A stretch of 27,501 nt of DNA from JBJKRF01 sp046704785 (GCA_046704785.1 JBJKRF010000137.1:1-27501), one strand, 5' to 3'; counted from the first letter of the stretch, positions 1-6,912 are shown. A program made the numbers and translations. Notes: a model not told the origin generated them from the letters alone.

Positions 1-220
1 AGATGAAAGCTCACGCTCCCGACGCAGACCCACGTCCGGCCGCGCCAGCGAATGACGCTTGCCTTGGATTTTTCCGGGCGCCCCATGTTCAGGGTCAAGC
101 AGGCGTTCTTCTCGGCGCACTGTTCGATGAAACCGGGCGAAACCGGAACAGGTTCATTCTGACCACCTGCCTCAGTTGCGCGAGTTGGTAACGATTGAAT
201 TGCGTGGCTCGTGTCTCCAT
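1..220 (-). pseudogene. 5' part of an unrecognised, apparently frameshifted gene (runs off window)
   Basis: An ATG at 220-218 has a GGAG Shine-Dalgarno six bases upstream and opens a 41-codon frame that stops at 95. From about position 160 a second minus-strand frame becomes the better coding candidate and stays open to the window edge (segments such as EPVPVSPGFIEQC and VIRWRGRTWVCVGS). Joining the two near 155-165 would give one continuous protein of more than 70 residues. I do not recognise the family. The promoter, operator-like repeat and leader hairpin upstream all point to a gene starting here. The break could be a real frameshift, a sequencing error, or a chance open frame. Confidence 0.3.
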
Positions 221-247
221 GGCAAACTCCAGACGACAAAGTGCAAC

Positions 248-298
248 AAAAAACACACCCGCTGGCTGACGATTTTGTCGGCGGTTAGATGGGTGTGT
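248..298 (-). terminator. Terminator-like leader hairpin (possible attenuator) upstream of the left-edge gene
   Basis: On the minus strand ACACACCC (298-291) pairs with GGGTGTGT (260-253) and is followed by a run of T down to 248. Inside the loop GCCGAC can pair with GTCAGC. The element lies between the predicted transcription start (about 312) and the ATG at 220. It could therefore end most transcripts after about 65 nt, giving either an attenuated leader or a small RNA. Confidence 0.55.
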
Positions 299-318
299 CT
301 GAATTACTTGCTGGGGGT

Positions 319-348
319 AGTGTAGCAATAATCCGCAAAAGATGTCAA
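319..348 (-). promoter_or_regulatory. Sigma-70-type promoter for the left-edge gene
   Basis: TTGACA at 348-343 is a perfect -35 box, followed by an 18-bp spacer and TACACT at 324-319 (four of six matches, keeping the key first, second and last bases). The predicted transcription start is near 312. The spacer and the region upstream of the -35 box are the two arms of the 325-368 inverted repeat. Confidence 0.6.
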
Positions 349-368
349 TAACTTTTGCGGATTATTGC
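325..368. repeat. 17-bp-arm perfect inverted repeat overlapping a promoter (operator-like)
   Basis: GCAATAATCCGCAAAAG (325-341) is repeated exactly in inverse orientation at 352-368, with a 10-bp centre. One arm fills the spacer of the minus-strand promoter, the other lies just upstream of the -35 box, and the -35 itself falls in the centre. No T-run follows on either strand, so an operator is likelier than a terminator. The regulator is unknown; the neighbouring double-HTH protein is an obvious candidate. Confidence 0.6.
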
Positions 369-369
369 C

Positions 370-396
370 AAAAACAAACGGCGGGACGCCGTTTGT
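370..396 (-). terminator. Rho-independent terminator of the double-HTH gene
   Basis: ACAAACGGCG (374-383) and CGCCGTTTGT (387-396) form a 10-bp stem with a 3-nt loop. On the minus strand five T follow directly (374-370). It sits 18 bp past the stop codon of the gene at 415-855. Confidence 0.75.
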
Positions 397-414
397 CAGG
401 TAAACTGAATGCAA

Positions 415-855
415 TTAGGCAGCAAGACTGGTTTTGGGTTTATATGGGGTTCCGTCTGAGTTAAATAACGTTTTCCCTTGCCCACCGCGCTGCCGATAAA
501 TTTCGGCGCAATAAGCAACGTCAGCCTCATCAATCAGCACTTTGTTTCCTTCCCTGCCCAATTGCTTAATGACTCCTGCTTTTACCCAATTGCTGATCGT
601 TTGCTGTGTGACAGCATATTCCCTGGCTGCCTTGCTGATCCAAATAGGTCTTCCACGCAGGTTGGCAAATAATTTATATTCCGGCAGGTCTTCTTTCTTC
701 AAGGGCAGGCTGTCTTCGGTCACGATCATCTCTCCATCGGGTAGGGTTCCGCCCTTGATTCTACCAGATTCGATTAACGCGCGCACTTGCCCCTGGCTCA
801 GGCGCAATCGCCGGGCCGCGTCAGGGAGAGAAATATAGCGGGGCAGGGCAGCCAT
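415..855 (-). CDS. Small double helix-turn-helix DNA-binding protein (excisionase/MerR-like)
   Basis: This 146-residue protein has two segments resembling winged-helix HTH units. One is near residues 10-35 (SLPDAARRLRLSQGQVRALI, then a glycine-rich wing). The other is near residues 80-115 (ISKAAREYAVTQQTISNWVK, followed by GREGNKVLIDEADV). The second resembles the MerR/excisionase type of DNA-binding domain. The frame is open further upstream to 1029, but that part runs over the tRNA genes. The ATG at 855 has GGAG seven bases before it, so I start there. A terminator follows at 370-396. Its position beside a tRNA gene and long inverted repeats fits an integrated-element regulator or excisionase, but no integrase is in view. 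Its target is not known. Confidence 0.7.
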   Translation of the reverse strand: MAALPRYISLPDAARRLRLSQGQVRALIESGRIKGGTLPDGEMIVTEDSLPLKKEDLPEYKLFANLRGRPIWISKAAREYAVTQQTISNWVKAGVIKQLGREGNKVLIDEADVAYCAEIYRQRGGQGKTLFNSDGTPYKPKTSLAA

Positions 856-870
856 CGTTTTCTCCAAAGG

Positions 871-912
871 CTTACATCCGAGGACTCGAACCTCGGGTCT
901 GATCAGAACGTC
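871..912 (-). other. tRNA-like 3' fragment (T-arm without a matching 5' half)
   Basis: On the minus strand CCGAGG-TTCGAGT-CCTCGG (896-878) is a perfect T-arm with a canonical T-loop, preceded by a self-complementary TCTGATCAGA like a variable region. The bases after it (GATGTAA) would be the 3' acceptor strand, but no TTACATC partner is found at the expected distance upstream; a 12-bp-arm palindrome is there instead. I read it as a tRNA remnant or tRNA-like attachment site rather than a working tRNA. Confidence 0.4.
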
Positions 913-913
913 C

Positions 914-949
914 AAGATTTCGCGCCGAATAACATCAGCGCGAAATCTT
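914..949. repeat. 12-bp-arm perfect inverted repeat between tRNA-Gln and the T-arm fragment
   Basis: AAGATTTCGCGC (914-925) and GCGCGAAATCTT (938-949) are perfect inverse copies with a 12-bp centre. No T-run follows on either strand. It lies between the end of tRNA-Gln and the tRNA-like fragment, and it occupies the place where the 5' half of a second tRNA would be. It may be an operator for the downstream HTH gene or a recombination site. Confidence 0.6.
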
Positions 950-957
950 ATTGGCAG

Positions 958-1028
958 CTGGGGGCGAAGGATTCGAACCTCCACATACAGATCCAGAGTC
1001 TGCTGTCCTGCCGTTAGACGAGCCCCCA
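958..1028 (-). tRNA. tRNA-Gln (anticodon CTG)
   Basis: The minus strand folds into a complete cloverleaf. The acceptor stem is TGGGGGC/GCCCCCA, the D-arm is GTC/GAC, and the anticodon stem GCAGA/TCTGT encloses the loop CTCTGGA, whose positions 34-36 are CTG. The T-arm is GGAGG-TTCGAAT-CCTTC with one G-T pair. The discriminator base is G, as usual for tRNA-Gln. The 3' CCA is not encoded. A TAAAAT box about 17 bp upstream may be its -10 element. Confidence 0.93.
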
Positions 1029-1077
1029 AATTTGGGCGGAAAAATATTTTACCATTCTGCCATTCATCCGTCTAGGG

Positions 1078-2283
1078 CTATGCTTGCGCTTCGCTTTTTT
1101 GTTCTGGGTTACCCCACACCTTTTTCGCAATTTGAGACATCCTATGCACTGCTGCCCAAAATATCAACTTGAGTATGCGTAAGCGGTGGATGACTTGACC
1201 ATACCAGAACAGAGAGCGCTCATCAATGCCATAGTACAAACAAAGCCACCATGCAGGTGGGGAACTGAACGTACGCCCCATGTGACGCCAGAATCCAACC
1301 TGACGCCAGCGAGCAAATGACCACTGGGGCCATCCGTCTGGGTATTGGCCGGGCCCAGCAAGGGGACTGATCTTCTTGATTGGAATCACTTTTTCATAAG
1401 CAGACGGCAATGGAGTCAGGCTGTAAAGAACTGCAAGCCGCTTCAAAAAAGCAGGCTCGCGCTGCTCAAGCGCCGACCAATCCAGGCTCGTAGCATGCCG
1501 TTCAACCACGCCAAGAATGTCAGCGGACCATTTGAGGAGTAGGGGCCTATCAGCACGAGCGCCGGACAAATGCCGAACCAAATGTCGGATTAAATAACAC
1601 AAAGTGTCAGCGGAAGATGGAACATAAACAGCACAATCATTTATCATCAAAATCTGTGGCGGTTCGTTGAAATCTCTAAATTCATTGTCAGGGGAATTAT
1701 CGTTAAAAGCACGGTGGTACGGGTCGTAATGATGAAGTTCGACATGCACAGAAATACCGTTCCGCAACGGCGTATCGGCTGTCAGCTCTTTGGGTAGCAG
1801 CCCCAAAGTTGGATCGGGGACATTTACGCGATACCCGACGCGAGCAAGCACATGTAGGGCTTGCAGTATATCGCTTTTCTTGAGCAGCAGGTCGATGTCG
1901 CTCGTGGGACGTAGGGCAGGGTCCGGATAATACTGGTAGGCCAGCGCCAGTCCCTTCAAGACCAGGGGACGTATGCCTGCTTGCTCAAGCAGAGCCAAAA
2001 TCTCCATCAGAACAAGCATATACGCCTGGTTACGGGCACGATGCCGCAGATAGAGCCCGCGCAGGCTACGTTGAGCTTCCGCCGGAATCGCAACACCAGC
2101 TTTTTGGAAATGGTACCAAAGCAGGGGGCTCACGCCATAGAGTTCGGCCTGGTCCGGCAGCACATCCCAGGCAGTAAAGTTATGCAATTGCTCGTTCAGT
2201 CGATGATAGAGAAGCGGATGTCCCTCGGAATGAGCGCACAAAGCCAACAGGCGGAAGGTGGGCGTCAGGCTTGTTTGATCCAC
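1078..2283 (-). CDS. Nucleotidyltransferase-family protein (NTP_transf_5-like), last gene of the PqqD/HprK-like cassette
   Basis: The 401-residue protein has, near residues 105-135, the pattern LKGLALAYQYYPDPALRPTSD followed by IDLLL. This resembles the signature of the uncharacterised nucleotidyltransferase family PF14907: a KG motif, then R-x-x-x-D-x-D in which the aspartates would bind metal. The rest is helical with no signal peptide, so it is probably cytoplasmic. The start is GTG at 2283, inside the end of the HPr-kinase-like gene (19-bp overlap), which suggests translational coupling. Family members often sit beside PqqD-like and HPr-kinase-like genes, including in lasso-peptide clusters. 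That supports a role in modifying a peptide or protein, but its substrate is unknown. No clear terminator is seen before tRNA-Gln, 49 bp downstream. Confidence 0.8.
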   Translation of the reverse strand: MDQTSLTPTFRLLALCAHSEGHPLLYHRLNEQLHNFTAWDVLPDQAELYGVSPLLWYHFQKAGVAIPAEAQRSLRGLYLRHRARNQAYMLVLMEILALLEQAGIRPLVLKGLALAYQYYPDPALRPTSDIDLLLKKSDILQALHVLARVGYRVNVPDPTLGLLPKELTADTPLRNGISVHVELHHYDPYHRAFNDNSPDNEFRDFNEPPQILMINDCAVYVPSSADTLCYLIRHLVRHLSGARADRPLLLKWSADILGVVERHATSLDWSALEQREPAFLKRLAVLYSLTPLPSAYEKVIPIKKISPLAGPGQYPDGWPQWSFARWRQVGFWRHMGRTFSSPPAWWLCLYYGIDERSLFWYGQVIHRLRILKLIFWAAVHRMSQIAKKVWGNPEQKSEAQA

Positions 2284-3101
2284 GCAGTTGCGCTTTCGAT
2301 GTCGGAATAGTCCAGGCTGTAGACAGTCACGCGCCGGGCCAAATCGGCAGCGGCCTGCATACCGGCGTCTGGCAGATTGCGCGCATTCACGAGGGTTTGC
2401 AGCAAACGGAACAGGGCATCAGCGGTGGTCAGCTTCGTCACGCAAAAAGACGCATCCGGGACGTAATGGGGGAAAACCAACAAACGAGGGGCCGCCTGCG
2501 CGCAAATTCCATCTGCATTCAACAGACAGGGGTCGATCCAGGTACTGTCATCCGAAAAACGGAGAAATCCGTCTGTATCGGTGTTGGGCAGCCAGCGTTG
2601 CCAGATAAAGGCCGAGCCGCGTTTCAGGACGAGCGAGCGTGCCAGCCCACTGATTTGCTGGGTTTCCGCCGAATAGACGATGACCTCGTCGGTCAGATAA
2701 CGGAATCCGCTGGCCGTCAGCCAGGCTGCCAGGGACGACTTACCGCGGCCGCTCTGCCCGCACAGGATGATCCCATCCCCTGCATTTTCCAGCGCCGCAG
2801 CGTGGAAGACCGCACCGTTGGTGCAGTCGCCGTTGAGATGGGTGATGCCGTCCTGCATCAACGACCACAGCGCCTGCTCGAAGGATAGCTCCGGATGCAA
2901 AACGCCGCCATCGACCGAAGCGGAAAAGCGCGTTTCTGAGATGGTGGCGATGTGGTAATGGGCGATCTCGCGGCCGGTTTCCCCGGCACAGTGCGCGAAA
3001 TGCGTCACAAGGGTTTTGAAGATTGCTGGATGATCGGAGCTGAACCGGAGATGGTTCCCGCCGAAGTGGACCAGAAAGTTGTTGTCCAGGGGAGTGCTCA
3101 C
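2265..3101 (-). CDS. HPr kinase-like P-loop protein
   Basis: This 278-residue protein has a Walker A motif GQSGRGKSSLAAWL near residues 114-127. This is the GxSGxGKS form of the HPr kinase/phosphorylase C-terminal domain. LTDEVIVY about 20 residues later is a Walker-B-like strand. The N-terminal half is unlike classical HprK, and no HPr gene is nearby, so carbon-catabolite control is unlikely. It fits the HprK-related proteins that travel with PqqD-like proteins and in some cases phosphorylate peptides. The start is GTG at 3101, overlapping the PqqD stop by four bases (GTGA); the 3' end overlaps the nucleotidyltransferase gene. Kinase activity and substrate are inferred. Confidence 0.8.
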   Translation of the reverse strand: MSTPLDNNFLVHFGGNHLRFSSDHPAIFKTLVTHFAHCAGETGREIAHYHIATISETRFSASVDGGVLHPELSFEQALWSLMQDGITHLNGDCTNGAVFHAAALENAGDGIILCGQSGRGKSSLAAWLTASGFRYLTDEVIVYSAETQQISGLARSLVLKRGSAFIWQRWLPNTDTDGFLRFSDDSTWIDPCLLNADGICAQAAPRLLVFPHYVPDASFCVTKLTTADALFRLLQTLVNARNLPDAGMQAAADLARRVTVYSLDYSDIESATAWIKQA

Positions 3102-3364
3102 GCCGATCCCAGCACCCCGTGCGACATCAGAGTCTGGATAATCTGTGGAACGTCGACGCTGATTTCGCCTTTTGATTCGGGGTAGGCTGCGCCAAGAATT
3201 TCTATGATCTCATCCACCGAGCGCCGGCCGTCACATAACTGCCAGATGAGTGCCCCGGTCTGGCTGGCATGGACGATAATGTTCTTAGCGGGGTGTAACA
3301 AGATGATCTCGCCGTCCATTTCCTCGATGAGGAAACCGCCGCATTGTTTAGGGTAAAGTGACAT
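3098..3364 (-). CDS. PqqD-family peptide-binding (RRE-like) protein
   Basis: This 88-residue protein has the PqqD/RRE layout. An N-terminal beta hairpin carries FLIEEMDGEIILLHPAKN and ends in the small-residue/Trp motif ASQTGALIWQLCDGRRSVDEI. It is followed by the winged-helix part with EILGAAYPES and a C-terminal helix. Such domains bind leader peptides and deliver them to modifying enzymes. It is stop-start coupled to the HPr-kinase-like gene and follows the secreted-protein gene after 111 bp. The short Tat-type protein upstream is the only visible candidate client; that link is inference. Confidence 0.85.
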   Translation of the reverse strand: MSLYPKQCGGFLIEEMDGEIILLHPAKNIIVHASQTGALIWQLCDGRRSVDEIIEILGAAYPESKGEISVDVPQIIQTLMSHGVLGSA

Positions 3365-3386
3365 TGAATCCAGTAAAACACCAGGG

Positions 3387-3473
3387 CCGCAACTTTATGA
3401 AAGTGGAGAGCGCAAGACCTGTTTTTCGGGGAAGAAATTCAGAATGCGACCCTACAACTTAAGGAAGTTGCGG
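3387..3473 (-). promoter_or_regulatory. Alternative hairpins in the mRNA between the secreted-protein and pqqD-like genes
   Basis: In the minus-strand transcript CCGCAACTT (3473-3465), just past the stop codon, can pair two ways. It forms a 6-bp stem with AAGTTG (3460-3455) around a 4-nt loop, or a 9-bp stem with AAGTTGCGG (3395-3387) close to the pqqD-like start. The two pairings exclude each other. Neither is followed by a T-run. The element could set the ratio of the abundant secreted protein to the enzymes, or be an mRNA processing/stability site. Confidence 0.45.
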
Positions 3474-3475
3474 TA

Positions 3476-3961
3476 CTAACAGCCAGAGTATGGATCCGTA
3501 AACGACTGCGCACTGTCACCAGAACTGTCGCCGGGGTTTTCAAAACTCCAGGTTACGATGACCGTAGCGTTATCGTTCCAAGGGGAACCGAAGTCAATGG
3601 TAATGCCTGACAAGGTTGCTGTGCCGGTTGCATCTGTATTGATCGTTCCACTAAGCGGTGCTTGTACAGTCACCGTGCCAGCAGTGGTGATCACAAAATG
3701 TAATGGTATTCCAGCGTCGGGAGGTGTAATTGTAGCCGTGCTGGAAAAAGGCCCGCAAAAATTGGCATTCGGGTCAGAAATGCCAGCTTGAACGGTATGG
3801 CTGCCAACCGACGTTTGCGCATGAGCAGGAAGCGCCCCTACTTCGAGCTCAGGTTTACTCCATTTGGTTGGAATATTGGCCAGCGCGGCGGCGCCCGCGG
3901 CGGCGGTTAAAACTTTGATGGCATCCCGGCGGGAAATCTTCCTGGTGGTCGTTTTCGTCAT
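3476..3961 (-). CDS. Tat-type secreted small protein of the PqqD/HprK-like cassette (candidate substrate)
   Basis: This 161-residue protein starts at an ATG with AGGAGAG five bases upstream. Its N-terminus is a twin-arginine signal: KISRRDAIKVL, then an alanine-rich stretch (TAAAGAAALA). After that comes KWSKPELEVGALPAHAQTS, a W-x-KP...LPAHAQ segment that looks like a conserved export/processing region. The remainder (about residues 50-161) is beta-rich and low in charge, with two cysteines, one in NFCGPF and one as the last residue. It has no catalytic motif I recognise. It is first in the cassette and has the best ribosome site, so it is probably the most abundant product. It may be the protein that the downstream PqqD, HPr-kinase-like and nucleotidyltransferase proteins act on. 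Confidence 0.75.
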   Translation of the reverse strand: MTKTTTRKISRRDAIKVLTAAAGAAALANIPTKWSKPELEVGALPAHAQTSVGSHTVQAGISDPNANFCGPFSSTATITPPDAGIPLHFVITTAGTVTVQAPLSGTINTDATGTATLSGITIDFGSPWNDNATVIVTWSFENPGDSSGDSAQSFTDPYSGC

Positions 3962-4073
3962 GAGTGCTCTCCTACTTTTTGCAGAATGTATAATGGACCA
4001 ATAAAATGGATTGTACCATCACGGATGGAAAATCAGAATCATTTGCCCCAAATTCATTTCAATAGTCGGACTT

Positions 4074-4107
4074 AAGGGGTGGGCAGCATAAGATGCCACC
4101 ACCCCTT
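4074..4107. terminator. Hairpin between gltX and the cassette
   Basis: AAGGGGTGG (4074-4082) and CCACCCCTT (4099-4107) form a 9-bp stem, with a further GCAT/ATGC stem inside. It begins 11 bp past the gltX stop. There is no T-run on the minus strand, so it may be a weak or factor-dependent terminator, or an mRNA-end stabiliser. It separates gltX from the promoter region of the secreted-protein gene (3962-4073), where TACAAT and TATACA boxes occur without clear -35 partners. Confidence 0.5.
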
Positions 4108-4117
4108 GAAAACCTAT

Positions 4118-5611
4118 TTACCCTTCTCTGGAGAGTTTTTCGAGCATCCCAATGGCCTTTTGGACGCGCGCAAGCACCGTCTTTTTTCCAACGATCTCCA
4201 TACTTTCGAACAACGGCGGGCTGACGCGCTGCCCGGTAGTTGCTACGCGCAAAAATCCGAAGATCTGGCCGGCGCTCAAGCCGGATTCTTCAACATAGGC
4301 ACGTAGCGGTGGTTCGGCTGTCGCGATGTCGATTGCTGAAAGGCCGGAAAGAATCTCGTAGCAATGCCTGGCAACGTCCAAAGATTGCGCCACTGTCAGG
4401 CCCTTGGCGATCAATTCTTCGGGGATGACCACAATCTCATCGCGGAAGAAGAAACCTGCCAGCGAGACGGCCTCGTCCAGCGTGGTGATACGCTCCTGGA
4501 TGATAGGCGTCAGTCGCCGTAATGTGCTGTCATCGACTGCGTACCCCGCCCGGACGAAGAAAGGTTTAATACGGGCGGCCAGATCGTCCACCAACAGGCT
4601 ACGGATATGCGTGCCGTTAAAATGGTCGAGCTTGGTGAAATTAATGGCGGCCGGCGACGGGTTGAGATGAGCGAGGTCGAAGCGTTGCGCCATCTCGTCG
4701 AGGCTCATCACGTCGTCTTCAGCCACGCCCCAGCCCATCAGCACGATCCAGTTCAAGACACCCTCCGGGATGAAGCCAAGCTCCTCCAAGTCTTTGACAA
4801 AAATGGAATAACCGTCCTTCATGGCGCTGGCCGCCTCGCGTTTGCTCATCTTCCCTTTGCCGTTGGGCTTCAGAAAGACCGAAAGATGCGCCCACGCCGG
4901 TTCGTCCCAGCCGAACGCACGCAGGATATTGACGTGCAATGGAAAAGTGCCAAGCCATTCGGAGCCGCGCAAAACGTGCGTGATCTTCATCAGGTGGTCA
5001 TCCACCATGGCGGCCAGATGATAGGTGGGCCAACCGTCCGATTTGACGATGACGTAGTCGTCGATATTTTTGTTCTCCACCGTTATATCGCCCCGCACCA
5101 AATCATGCGCGGTGGTCGCTCCTTCGTGCGGCATCTTAAAACGAATGATATGCTTTTCTCCGCCGGCAATGCGGCGCGCCGCTTCTTCAGTAGTTAACCG
5201 CCGGCAGGTGCCGTCATAGTGCGGAGGCTCCTTGCGCTTTTGCTGCTCCCGGCGCATCGTTTCGAGACGCTGCGGCGTGCAAAAGCAGGGGTAGGCATGA
5301 CTTGTATCGAGCAGCTTTTTGGCGTGCTCCTGATAAATATCATAACGTTCGGTCTGGTGATAGGGGCCATACGGGCCACCCACGTCAGGGCCTTCATCAT
5401 AAGGCATATTCAGCCAGCGCAGAGCATTAATGATTTCCTGTTCCGCGTCAGGCACCGTGCGTTTTTGGTCGGTGTCTTCGATACGTAAAATAAACTGCCC
5501 GCCGGTGCGTCGGGCAAGCAAATAATTATAGAGTGCGGTACGGGCCGTCCCCAGGTGCATATGACCGGTTGGAGAGGGGGCCACACGCACCCGAGCAGGT
5601 TTGGAATCCAC
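4118..5611 (-). CDS. gltX: Glutamyl-tRNA synthetase
   Basis: This class I aminoacyl-tRNA synthetase (about 497 residues, the usual length) joins glutamate to tRNA-Glu in the cytoplasm. The HIGH-type motif is in APSPTGHMHLGTARTALYN near the N-terminus, and the KMSKR motif is intact in GKMSKREAAS. GluRS-specific segments are clear (IEDTDQKR; RGSEWLGTFPLH). The frame opens with a TTG at 5626, but that codon lies in the ribosome site itself: GGAGG at 5624-5620 is eight bases before a GTG at 5611, which I take as the start. In bacteria without GlnRS, GluRS also charges tRNA-Gln; the window does not show which case applies. It follows rodA on the same strand after 124 bp. Confidence 0.95.
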   Translation of the reverse strand: MDSKPARVRVAPSPTGHMHLGTARTALYNYLLARRTGGQFILRIEDTDQKRTVPDAEQEIINALRWLNMPYDEGPDVGGPYGPYHQTERYDIYQEHAKKLLDTSHAYPCFCTPQRLETMRREQQKRKEPPHYDGTCRRLTTEEAARRIAGGEKHIIRFKMPHEGATTAHDLVRGDITVENKNIDDYVIVKSDGWPTYHLAAMVDDHLMKITHVLRGSEWLGTFPLHVNILRAFGWDEPAWAHLSVFLKPNGKGKMSKREAASAMKDGYSIFVKDLEELGFIPEGVLNWIVLMGWGVAEDDVMSLDEMAQRFDLAHLNPSPAAINFTKLDHFNGTHIRSLLVDDLAARIKPFFVRAGYAVDDSTLRRLTPIIQERITTLDEAVSLAGFFFRDEIVVIPEELIAKGLTVAQSLDVARHCYEILSGLSAIDIATAEPPLRAYVEESGLSAGQIFGFLRVATTGQRVSPPLFESMEIVGKKTVLARVQKAIGMLEKLSREG

Positions 5612-5735
5612 AGCGATAACCTCCAATGTCAGATATACCCGTCACGGCCACAGATTGCGCTTTTGATACCTATAGGACGTGATCTATCGGGCAAGAAACG
5701 CGCAATGTATGACCGTGGGTATTACATAAGCAGGG

Positions 5736-6863
5736 TCAAAGTTCCAGCGCTTTATGACGCATGATAACACTTTCCACCAGTCCGACGCCAATCATGTTTG
5801 CCACCAAAGAACTGCCGCCGTAACTGACGAATGGCAAAGTCAAACCGGTGGCAGGCATTAAGTTTAGATTGACACCGATATTGACAATCGCCTGAAAAGC
5901 AATCAGGGTAGCAACGCCGTACGAAATGAGTGCGCCGTAGGGATCACGCGCGGCACGCGCTGCCCACAGGCAACGATAAATCACAAAAAGGATCAGGACA
6001 ACCACCAATACTGCGCCCACAAAACCCAGCTCGTTGGCAATGCTGGCAAAAATAAAATCAGACCAACGCACCTTCAGGAAGCGCAACTGAACCTGGGGGC
6101 CGTGTCCGTACCCCAGGCCGGTCAGCCCACCTGAGCCAATGGCGATCAACGCTTGCTGAATATTATAAATATCGCCATAACGAGCATTTGGATTGGGAGC
6201 GACGAAGTTCAAGATACGCTTTAACTGATAATCTTGAATGATATGAAAGTTGACCAGTACCGGGAAACTAATGGCAAGGATCAAAAAACCGGTCACCCCA
6301 TAGACAATCAAGTGCTTGAGCGGCAGGCCCGCCATCCACAACAGGACGAACCACAAAACCATCAACACGATCGAAGTGCTCAAGTTCGGCTGTAGAATCA
6401 CCCACGTCGTAATCCCCATCGCCAGCAGAAAGCTACGGATCGTCCACTTGGGGTTATCCATCTCGCGCATGTGCATTACGAAATACCGCGAAAGGACCAG
6501 GATAATCACCAACTTGGCAAATTCGGAAGGCTGGATAAAGACAAGTGTGGTCTGGAACCAGCGCGCCGAACCGAACAACGTGTTACCGATGATGTTCAGC
6601 GCAATCAGCGCCAGAATCATACCAACGTACAGCGGCTGGTAAATCGAAGCCCATAAATGATAATCAATCGCGGCAAAAGATAACAATACAGCAAAACTAA
6701 TAAAAGCAAAGACAATTTGCCGGCTGACCAGATTCGTTGTCGTCGTCAATTCGATGTTCCCGGCCACAGCAGAGCGAATCATGGTAATCCCAATAATAAC
6801 AAGGATTGTGACCGCGCCTAAAAGCCAGAAATCGAAATAACGCCACGAGCCTCCACGTAACAT
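5736..6863 (-). CDS. rodA: RodA, SEDS-family peptidoglycan glycosyltransferase
   Basis: A 375-residue polytopic membrane protein of the RodA/FtsW/SpoVE family, with about ten hydrophobic segments. RodA polymerises lipid II into glycan strands during cell elongation, paired with PBP2. The family landmarks are visible: PSEFAKLVIILVLSRY mid-protein, GGLTGLGYGHGPQVQLRFLK, and near the C-terminus MPATGLTLPFVSYGGSSL. It is last in the min gene set, 49 bp after minE, and its partner PBP2 is encoded upstream. The ribosome site is poor (GGATGG about ten bases away), so it may depend on upstream translation. Confidence 0.95.
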   Translation of the reverse strand: MLRGGSWRYFDFWLLGAVTILVIIGITMIRSAVAGNIELTTTTNLVSRQIVFAFISFAVLLSFAAIDYHLWASIYQPLYVGMILALIALNIIGNTLFGSARWFQTTLVFIQPSEFAKLVIILVLSRYFVMHMREMDNPKWTIRSFLLAMGITTWVILQPNLSTSIVLMVLWFVLLWMAGLPLKHLIVYGVTGFLILAISFPVLVNFHIIQDYQLKRILNFVAPNPNARYGDIYNIQQALIAIGSGGLTGLGYGHGPQVQLRFLKVRWSDFIFASIANELGFVGAVLVVVLILFVIYRCLWAARAARDPYGALISYGVATLIAFQAIVNIGVNLNLMPATGLTLPFVSYGGSSLVANMIGVGLVESVIMRHKALEL

Positions 6864-6912
6864 AATATGCTATCCATCCACACAACCCGGACGGCTGTGC
6901 AGAAAATCGAAT

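Noticed and set aside
3..191. Plus-strand 62-codon open frame at the left edge
   Set aside because: No ribosome site, compositionally like an antisense frame, and opposed to a minus-strand gene with promoter and ribosome site.
856..1029. N-terminal extension of the HTH protein to an ATG at 1029
   Set aside because: This stretch is tRNA-Gln and the tRNA-like fragment read through in frame; the ATG at 855 has a proper ribosome site and starts the conserved part.
2265..3101. True HPr kinase/phosphorylase (hprK) of carbon catabolite repression
   Set aside because: Only the P-loop region resembles HprK; the N-terminal half differs and no HPr or PTS gene is nearby.
1078..3961. Lasso-peptide gene cluster
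   Set aside because: PqqD-like, HprK-like and nucleotidyltransferase genes are present, but there is no asparagine-synthetase-like cyclase, no transglutaminase-like protease and no short lasso precursor.
5612..5626. GltX starting at the TTG at 5626
   Set aside because: That codon lies in the TTGGAGG ribosome site of the GTG at 5611.
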